This document shows, piece after piece, positions 6,926 to 11,349 of a stretch of DNA of 11,349 nt. The position numbers and the translations under genes are program-made. The number at the start of each line of letters is the position of its first letter. Position 1 is the first letter of the stretch. This stretch comes from a bacterium (GTDB taxonomy: Bacteria > Campylobacterota > Campylobacteria > Campylobacterales > Sulfurimonadaceae), in contig JAHJFL010000028.1 of NCBI GenBank assembly GCA_018824795.1, positions 1 to 11,349 of the forward strand. Direction: 5' to 3'. Below the pieces are notes generated by a model, which saw only the letters and a list, made by a program, of their open reading frames with translations, did not search any database and was not told the origin of the DNA.

Positions 6926-7629
6926 TGAAATTTACTTTTGTAACGCTTTTCCCAAACCTTATAGAGGGTTATTTTCAAGACTCGATTTTAAAACGAGCAA
7001 TAGATAAAGATCTTTTAGAGATTCATTATTTGAATCCAAGAGATTTCAGCGAAAATAAACACTCAAAAGTTGATGATACTGCTGTTGGCGGTGGAGCAGG
7101 AATGGTTATGAACCCTCAGCCTCTGTTTGACTCTCTCAAAGAGTTGAAAAAAGAGGACGAGGATGTCCATATTGTTTTCTTAACACCGGTTGCAAAACCT
7201 TTTAGACAAAATGATGCTAAAAGGTTGGCAAACAAGAACCATATAGCATACGTCAGCGGAAGATATGAGGGCATAGACGAAAGAGTTATAGAAGAATTTG
7301 CTGATGAAGTTTTTAGTATTGGTGATTATATCCTGACTGGTGGGGAACTGGCATCTTTGGTTATTTGTGACGCAGTTTCTCGAAACATCGAAGGTGTTTT
7401 GGGAAACAGTGACTCTTTAGAGATAGAGAGTTTTGAGACTCCTCTTTTGGAAGCTCCGTCATTTTCAAAACCTAAAGAATATGAAAATAACAGTGTCCCA
7501 TCAGAATACTTAAAGGGAAATCATAGTAATATTCGCTCACTAAAATTAGCCCTGTCTGAATGTAAGACTAAATTTTTCAGACCAGAGCAGCTATTAAAGC
7601 ATAGAACAAGGAAATCTTATGAGAAATAA
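6925..7629 (+). CDS. trmD: tRNA (guanine-N1-)-methyltransferase TrmD
   Basis: TrmD uses S-adenosylmethionine to make m1G37 next to the anticodon, preventing +1 frameshifting. The 234-residue protein is a little shorter than E. coli TrmD (255). SPOUT trefoil-knot motifs are clear: [19 protein letters not shown] (49-67), [13 protein letters not shown] (109-121) and [14 protein letters not shown] (130-143), with Arg153 matching E. coli Arg154. The residue 15 positions after that Arg, where E. coli has the catalytic base Asp169 (EDSF), is Glu168 here (IESF), and the usual PHYTRP is PSFSKP. The rest of the protein looks intact, so this is probably a lineage variant rather than decay. The start overlaps the rimM stop by one base, and the end overlaps rplS by 11 bases. 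Confidence 0.97.
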   Translation: MKFTFVTLFPNLIEGYFQDSILKRAIDKDLLEIHYLNPRDFSENKHSKVDDTAVGGGAGMVMNPQPLFDSLKELKKEDEDVHIVFLTPVAKPFRQNDAKRLANKNHIAYVSGRYEGIDERVIEEFADEVFSIGDYILTGGELASLVICDAVSRNIEGVLGNSDSLEIESFETPLLEAPSFSKPKEYENNSVPSEYLKGNHSNIRSLKLALSECKTKFFRPEQLLKHRTRKSYEK

Positions 7630-7978
7630 GTATATAGAAAACTTTGAAAAAGCACAATTGGCAGAGAAAACTCTTCCAGACTTTCGTGCGGGCGACACTG
7701 TTCGTTTAGCGGTAAAAATTAAAGAAGGTGACAAAACTCGTATTCAAGCATACGAAGGTGTTTGTATATCTAAACGCGGTCAAGGAACAGGTAAAACTAT
7801 TACTGTTCGTAAAATTGGCGCTAACAGCATAGGAATTGAAAGAATATTCCCAATATACAGTGATTCAATTGATGAAATTACAGTTATTCGTCGCGGTCGT
7901 GTTCGTCGTGCGAAACTATTTTATCTTCGTGAACTTGCTGGTAAAAAAGCTCGTATTAAAGAACTTAGAAGAAAATAA
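7619..7978 (+). CDS. rplS: 50S ribosomal protein L19
   Basis: L19 lies at the 30S-50S interface of the ribosome and contributes to intersubunit bridges. The 119-residue product (E. coli 115) has the family core [20 protein letters not shown] (residues 23-42), [14 protein letters not shown], and the basic end [23 protein letters not shown] 7619 follows AAGGAAA (about 7608-7614) and overlaps the end of trmD by 11 bases. It is the last gene of the rpsP unit, followed by a hairpin and a G-free tract. The small open frame that crosses its end in another phase is not supported. Confidence 0.98.
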   Translation: MRNKYIENFEKAQLAEKTLPDFRAGDTVRLAVKIKEGDKTRIQAYEGVCISKRGQGTGKTITVRKIGANSIGIERIFPIYSDSIDEITVIRRGRVRRAKLFYLRELAGKKARIKELRRK

Positions 7979-7997
7979 TTCTTCTAGGCTCTTGCCT
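7964..7997 (+). terminator. Hairpin(s) at the end of rplS, weak terminator candidate
   Basis: Bases 7964-7973 pair with 7979-7988 (core TAGAAGAA / TTCTTCTA, 8 perfect pairs, extended by a G-U and a G-C pair); the loop contains the rplS stop codon. A second small hairpin, AGGC 7986-7989 with GCCT 7994-7997, overlaps its right arm. The following bases are CTTATTC rather than a run of U, so neither is a textbook intrinsic terminator. The position exactly at the operon end favours a termination or 3'-end-stabilising role, possibly together with the G-free tract that follows. Confidence 0.4.
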
Positions 7998-8072
7998 CTT
8001 ATTCAAAAACTACACCTTCTTTACATAATCAATTTTTCAAAATAACCATTCAAATTTCATTTCCACTATTTA
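7995..8072 (+). promoter_or_regulatory. G-free, C-containing tract; possible Rho loading region
   Basis: This 78-base stretch of the transcribed strand has no G at all and about a quarter C, spaced every few bases with many CC and TC steps. RNA of this composition is unstructured and C-over-G biased, which is what Rho utilisation sites look like. It lies just downstream of the last gene of the long rpsP-rplS operon and ahead of a new promoter at 8105, where a terminator is expected. The assignment is by composition only. Confidence 0.35.
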
Positions 8073-8088
8073 GCTTCTTTAAAGCGTT

Positions 8089-8118
8089 TGTGAGAAAAAA
8101 TTGTTATAATTCCTCACA
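8089..8118 (+). promoter_or_regulatory. Promoter of the pabA/trpG unit with flanking inverted repeat
   Basis: TGTTATAAT (8102-8110) is a perfect extended -10 element, with a run of A just upstream (8095-8100) and no convincing -35, as usual in this phylum. The start would fall near 8117, giving a leader of about 22 bases before ATG 8139. The -10 is bracketed by a perfect 6-base inverted repeat, TGTGAG at 8089-8094 and CTCACA at 8113-8118, centred next to the -10. That geometry would suit a repressor operator. No leader peptide with Trp codons is present between rplS and the gene, so trp-type attenuation is not indicated. Confidence 0.6.
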
Positions 8119-8138
8119 CAATAAAAGGAATAGCCTTT

Positions 8139-8708
8139 ATGATATTAATGATAGACAATTATGATAGTTTTACTTATAATATAGTCCAATACTGCAGAGA
8201 GCTTGGTGCTGATTTAAAAATAATTAGAAATGATGAAATGAGCGTTGAAGAGATTGAAAAACTTAATCCGGAGAAGATTATTATCTCGCCTGGCCCCGCA
8301 ACACCAGATGATGCAGGTGTAACACTTGCAGTGATCAACCATTTTAAAGACAAGGTGCCAATACTTGGCATTTGCCTTGGACATCAAAGTATCGCTCAAG
8401 TTTTCGGTGCGAATGTTGTGCGTGCAAAAAATATGATGCATGGGAAAGTTTCAAAAATGAAACGAGAAGGTGAATGTCAGATTTTTAAAGACCTACCACA
8501 AGAATTTACAGCTACGAGATATCATTCACTAATTGTAGAAAAAGAAAAGTTACCTGAGAGCATTGAAGCTACTGCGTTTAGCGAAGATGATAATGAAATT
8601 ATGGCTTTAAAAATTAAAGGAAAAGATATATACGGTGTTCAATTTCATCCTGAATCTATCATGAGCGAATATGGACATGAAATAATAGGGAATTTTTTAA
8701 AAATATGA
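8139..8708 (+). CDS. pabA/trpG: Glutamine amidotransferase: aminodeoxychorismate/anthranilate synthase component II
   Basis: This 189-residue class I glutamine amidotransferase supplies ammonia to a chorismate-using partner: PabB for folate or TrpE for tryptophan. The whole domain is present: MIDNYDSFTYN (4-14), SPGPATPDDAG (50-60), the nucleophile Cys79 in GICLGHQ, and the His170-Glu172 pair in GVQFHPES. The sequence does not separate PabA from TrpG, which are often one amphibolic subunit. No trpE, pabB or other trp gene lies beside it, so a stand-alone PabA or dual-use subunit is somewhat more likely. The start has AAAAGGAA at 8123-8130, and the leader can form AAAGG/CCTTT (8124-8128 with 8134-8138), which would partly mask that site. 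The stop overlaps the next gene by four bases (ATGA). Confidence 0.93.
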   Translation: MILMIDNYDSFTYNIVQYCRELGADLKIIRNDEMSVEEIEKLNPEKIIISPGPATPDDAGVTLAVINHFKDKVPILGICLGHQSIAQVFGANVVRAKNMMHGKVSKMKREGECQIFKDLPQEFTATRYHSLIVEKEKLPESIEATAFSEDDNEIMALKIKGKDIYGVQFHPESIMSEYGHEIIGNFLKI

Positions 8709-9898
8709 TGCATAGATTCATCTTATTCCTAATTTTAGGGTTTGATGCACTTCTTCTTTTTCTTCAAACTTCAGAAGTTTCCATTTCCTACGATGAAGCG
8801 CTCCTATTATACGGGGAGGGCTCATTCTTACAGCTCTTAATTAAAATTTCTTTATATATTTTCGGACAAAACGACTATGCGTTGCGTTTGCCTATGATTA
8901 TGTTACACACTTTGAGTGCATTTCTTCTTTATAAAATATCCGATAAATATTTGACAGATGAAAGAAGTAAATTATGGCTTGTGCTTATATTTATTCTTTT
9001 GCCTGGAGTTATAAGCTCTGCACTACTTTTAAACAGTGCCGGTTTAGTTATCTTTGGCTTATTGTTATTTGTCTATATTTACCAAAATTACTCACATAAT
9101 TTGCTTTTTCCTCTTTTGGTGGCGTATTTATTTATTGAGAGTGATTTTGTTTATCTTTTCCTTTCTTTAGTCTTCTTCGCATTTACTATAAGAGATAAAA
9201 AGCTTTTTCTCGTCAGTTTACTTTTGTTTATGTTCTCTACATACTTGTATGGCTTAGATATTTCTGGTTCACCGAGTGGATATTTTCTAGATATTATTGG
9301 AATATACTCAGCAGTGTTTACGCCTATTGTATTTATCTACATATTTTATGTGCTTTATAGAAGATATTTTACAAAAGAGATGGACTTATTGTGGTTTATT
9401 GCTTCTATCACACTTTTAGTCTCTATTTTACTTTCATTCAGACAAAGAGTAGATATAGAACATTTTGCCCCATATGTGATTTTGGCACTTCCTCTTGCAG
9501 CAAAAACTTTTGTAAGTTCTTATAAAGTAAGATTAAAAATATTTAGAAAAAATTATCGTAATATTTTTACCCTCTCTTTGATTTTCTTACTTCTGAATTC
9601 ATTGGCGGTTTTTTTTAATAAAGAGTTATATAGATTTATAGAAAATCCTAAAACACATTTTGCATATAAAATGCATGTGGCTAAAGAATTGGCACATGAG
9701 CTCAAAAATCAAAATATAAATTGTATACATACAAATAATATAATGGCACAGCGTTTGAGATTCTACGGTGTGAATAATTGTGACTCATACACTTTAGTGG
9801 AAAATGAAGTCACCGATACAAGCACATTAAATAGTGTAACAATAAGTTACAAAAATAAGCCAATATTTAAGGGTCGTGTTACTAAAATAAACAAATGA
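8705..9898 (+). CDS. Polytopic membrane protein, GT39/ArnT-like glycosyltransferase candidate
   Basis: This 397-residue protein has about nine to eleven hydrophobic segments (for example 5-21, 62-78, 90-109, 112-127, 133-161, 167-183, 194-217, 227-244, 254-270, 286-304) and a C-terminal soluble tail of about 90 residues. After the first segment SYDEALLLYG (29-37) places Asp30-Glu31 where GT-C enzymes of the PMT/ArnT group have their acidic DE motif, and NDYALRLPMIML (56-67) matches their conserved RLP stretch. Such enzymes move a sugar from a polyprenyl-phosphate carrier to lipid or protein on the outer face of the inner membrane. It is shorter than ArnT (about 550), and donor and acceptor cannot be inferred. 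Cys340 and Cys359 in the tail could form a disulfide if it is periplasmic. Two ATGs (8705 and 8708) compete as start; 8705 gives the ATGA overlap with the amidotransferase. Confidence 0.72.
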   Translation: MMHRFILFLILGFDALLLFLQTSEVSISYDEALLLYGEGSFLQLLIKISLYIFGQNDYALRLPMIMLHTLSAFLLYKISDKYLTDERSKLWLVLIFILLPGVISSALLLNSAGLVIFGLLLFVYIYQNYSHNLLFPLLVAYLFIESDFVYLFLSLVFFAFTIRDKKLFLVSLLLFMFSTYLYGLDISGSPSGYFLDIIGIYSAVFTPIVFIYIFYVLYRRYFTKEMDLLWFIASITLLVSILLSFRQRVDIEHFAPYVILALPLAAKTFVSSYKVRLKIFRKNYRNIFTLSLIFLLLNSLAVFFNKELYRFIENPKTHFAYKMHVAKELAHELKNQNINCIHTNNIMAQRLRFYGVNNCDSYTLVENEVTDTSTLNSVTISYKNKPIFKGRVTKINK

Positions 9899-9950
9899 TA
9901 AATCTAATTAATACTTACTATAAACTGAAGATATTAATAAATAAGAATAT

Positions 9951-9962
9951 GCTAAGATAAAT
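9951..9962 (+). promoter_or_regulatory. Candidate aclB promoter (-10 region)
   Basis: In the 90-base gap before aclB the best -10 candidates are TAAGAT at 9953-9958, preceded by TGC to make an extended -10 (9950-9958), or the overlapping ATAAAT at 9957-9962 in GATAAATTCC. Upstream is almost entirely A/T with no clear -35. A start near 9965-9970 would leave about 20 bases before ATG 9989, containing the AGGGAG Shine-Dalgarno (9978-9983). The two readings cannot be separated by eye. There is no clear terminator for the preceding gene in this gap, so some read-through is possible. Confidence 0.42.
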
Positions 9963-9988
9963 TCCAAATATCAATACAGGGAGTTTAG

Positions 9989-11323
9989 ATGGCTCAAAAA
10001 GCGATACGAGAATATGATGCTAAGTCGATTTTAGCAAAACACTGGGATAAATATTTTCCAAATTTTACTTATGCATATGAGACAGTTTTGGTTCAAAATG
10101 GATCAGAACTAGCTGCAGTTGCAAAAGATAAGAAATGGTTAAACGAAAAAGCACTAGTTGCTAAGCCGGATATGTTGTTTGGTAAAAGAGGTAAGAATGG
10201 ATTGGTTCTTTTTAAAGATGCTAAGCCTGGTGATGTTTCTTTAGCAAAAGCAATTTCATGGATTGATGAAAAGTCATCTACTGAACAATCAGTATATTTT
10301 TCATTTGATGGTGATACACCAACAGGTGAAGCAAAAACAGATATGTTGACACATTTCGTAGTTGAGCCATTTACACCACACGCTCAGGAAGAAGAGTATT
10401 ATATTTCTGCTACTTGTGTAGGCGATGACGATGTTCTTTACATGTCAGCTGAAGGTGGTATGGAAGTTGAAGAAAACTGGGATAAAGTAATCGAAGTAAA
10501 ATTTGCTATTACTGACACTGAAGATGAAATCGCTTCTAAAATTCGTGCAAACATTCCAAAAGATGTAGCGGCAAAAGATAAAGAAGGATTTGCAGACTTT
10601 GCAATCGGCTTTTTCAAAGCGTACAGAGAATTAAATTTTGCATATTTAGAAATTAATCCTTTCGTTATGCAAGGAAGCAAAATAGAATTATTAGATATGG
10701 TTGCTAAACTTGACGATACTGCTGGTTTCATGATGAGAGAGTTATGGGGCGATGTAGAGTACCCAACTTCTTTTGGTATGGAGGAAAAATCTCCAGAAGT
10801 TTTAGCTATTGAAGATGCTGATAGTAAATCGGGTGCTTCATTAAAACTTACAATCTTAAAACCAGAAGCGAGAATCTGGACTATGGTTGCCGGTGGTGGA
10901 GCTTCAGTTGTGTATGCTGATACAATCGCAGACTTGGCAGGAATCGAAGATCTTGCTAATTATGGTGAGTATTCTGGTGGACCAACTACAAGTGAAACAA
11001 AATTTTATGCAGATACATTAATTGATCTTATGACAAGAACTCCTGATAAAGATGGAAGAGAAAAAATATTAATTATTGGTGGAGCCATTGCAAACTTTAC
11101 AGATGTTGCAAAAACTTTCACAGGTATTATTCAGTCATTTGAAACGTATGCTGACAAAATGAAAGAGCATAAAGTTAAAACATATGTAAGACGTGGCGGA
11201 CCAAACTATGAAAAAGGTTTAAAAGACATTAAAGAGGCAGCGGATAGATTGGGTCTTTATATAGAAGTTTATGGGCCTGAAACTCACGTAACTGATATCG
11301 TGCGTATGGCACTAGCGAAGTAA
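9989..11323 (+). CDS. aclB: ATP-citrate lyase, small (beta) subunit
   Basis: ATP-citrate lyase cleaves citrate with ATP and CoA into oxaloacetate and acetyl-CoA, the defining step of the reductive TCA cycle. This 444-residue subunit matches the N-terminal, succinyl-CoA-synthetase-beta-like part of human ACLY. The ATP-grasp region spans about 1-245 (LVAKPDMLFGKRGKNGLV 56-73; VVEPFTPHAQEEEYY 124-138; YLEINPFV 219-226, with Glu221 and Asn223 likely at the metal site). The second domain carries SGASLKLTIL (281-290), IWTMVAGGGASVVYADT (296-312), NYGEYSGGP (324-332) and the citrate-binding GGAIANFT (364-371). The catalytic His belongs to AclA, which starts ten bases downstream. ATG 9989 is set by AGGGAG. 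AclB and AclA together form the enzyme, and the presence of acl points to autotrophic growth. Confidence 0.97.
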   Translation: MAQKAIREYDAKSILAKHWDKYFPNFTYAYETVLVQNGSELAAVAKDKKWLNEKALVAKPDMLFGKRGKNGLVLFKDAKPGDVSLAKAISWIDEKSSTEQSVYFSFDGDTPTGEAKTDMLTHFVVEPFTPHAQEEEYYISATCVGDDDVLYMSAEGGMEVEENWDKVIEVKFAITDTEDEIASKIRANIPKDVAAKDKEGFADFAIGFFKAYRELNFAYLEINPFVMQGSKIELLDMVAKLDDTAGFMMRELWGDVEYPTSFGMEEKSPEVLAIEDADSKSGASLKLTILKPEARIWTMVAGGGASVVYADTIADLAGIEDLANYGEYSGGPTTSETKFYADTLIDLMTRTPDKDGREKILIIGGAIANFTDVAKTFTGIIQSFETYADKMKEHKVKTYVRRGGPNYEKGLKDIKEAADRLGLYIEVYGPETHVTDIVRMALAK

Positions 11324-11332
11324 GGGGAAGAA

Positions 11333-11349
11333 ATGGCAAAATTATATAC
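11333..11349 (+). CDS. aclA: ATP-citrate lyase large (alpha) subunit, first codons only
   Basis: An ATG at 11333 follows the aclB stop by nine bases behind a strong GGGGAAG Shine-Dalgarno (11324-11330). Only five full codons (MAKLY) fit before the window ends, so the sequence itself cannot identify the product. The call comes from context: aclB is regularly followed by aclA, which carries the phosphorylated His and the citryl-CoA lyase domain, and neither subunit works alone. Confidence 0.7.

Noticed and set aside
7836..8045. Small + strand open frame crossing the end of rplS
   Set aside because: It lies mostly inside rplS in another phase, has no plausible ribosome site and no family features, and ends in the low-complexity G-free tract.
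7979..8138. Trp leader peptide or attenuator before pabA/trpG
   Set aside because: No TGG codon occurs anywhere in the gap, and there is no terminator/antiterminator pair next to the gene.
9907..9938. ATTAATA / TATTAAT inverted repeat after the GT39-like gene
   Set aside because: Seven A/T-only pairs across an 18-base loop are expected by chance in this very AT-rich gap; no U-run or G/C stem supports a terminator.
10438..10731. 97-codon minus-strand open frame inside aclB
   Set aside because: It is fully antisense to conserved AclB sequence and its Ser/Ile-rich translation is what reversed AT-rich coding DNA gives.
1..11349. Mobile element, CRISPR array, tRNA gene or defence island
   Set aside because: No transposase, integrase, direct-repeat array, tRNA-like cloverleaf or defence gene was seen; nearly all the DNA is covered by ordinary + strand genes.

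Overview
The window looks like chromosome of a Campylobacterota (former Epsilonproteobacteria), most likely a Sulfurimonas-like sulfur-oxidising autotroph. Three things support this. The DNA is AT-rich. The gene order nif3-like / zinc-ribbon coiled-coil / waaA / rluD-like / ffh / rpsP / khpA / rimM / trmD / rplS is one I recall from Campylobacter jejuni and, in two pieces, from Helicobacter pylori. The block is followed by aclB and the first codons of aclA, the ATP-citrate lyase of the reductive TCA cycle, used for CO2 fixation by autotrophic members of the phylum. The species is not determined. All supported genes lie on the + strand.

Layout. Bases 1-378 hold the catalytic end of a truncated M23 (LytM-type) cell-wall peptidase, overlapping by one base a membrane-anchored TPR protein (378-977), then a NIF3/DUF34 metal protein (981-1703). 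After a 47-base gap come a FlgZ/HP0958-type zinc-ribbon protein (1751-2464), Kdo transferase WaaA (2468-3649, TTG start) and an RluD-type pseudouridine synthase (3651-4385). A candidate promoter precedes ffh (4463-5809). A hairpin-rich 117-base leader precedes a tightly packed ribosome and tRNA-modification operon, rpsP-khpA-rimM-trmD-rplS (5927-7978), with overlapping or nearly abutting genes.

The rplS operon ends in a weak hairpin followed by a 78-base tract without G that resembles a Rho loading region. A good extended -10 promoter then starts a two-gene unit: a PabA/TrpG glutamine amidotransferase (8139-8708), overlapping by 4 bases a GT39-like polytopic membrane protein (8705-9898). A separate candidate promoter precedes aclB (9989-11323), and aclA begins at 11333.

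Functionally, most of the window is core machinery: ribosome assembly (S16, RimM, KhpA, L19), tRNA m1G37 methylation (TrmD), co-translational membrane targeting (Ffh), rRNA/tRNA pseudouridylation, and envelope building (M23 peptidase, WaaA, GT39-like protein). The acl genes begin a carbon-fixation unit. I see no mobile element, CRISPR array, tRNA or rRNA gene, and no convincing new multi-gene system. The observations most worth a second look are a Glu at the usual catalytic Asp position of TrmD, the overlapping hairpins before rpsP, the G-free tract after rplS, the operator-like repeat around the -10 of the pabA/trpG unit, and the coupling of that amidotransferase to a membrane glycosyltransferase-like gene.
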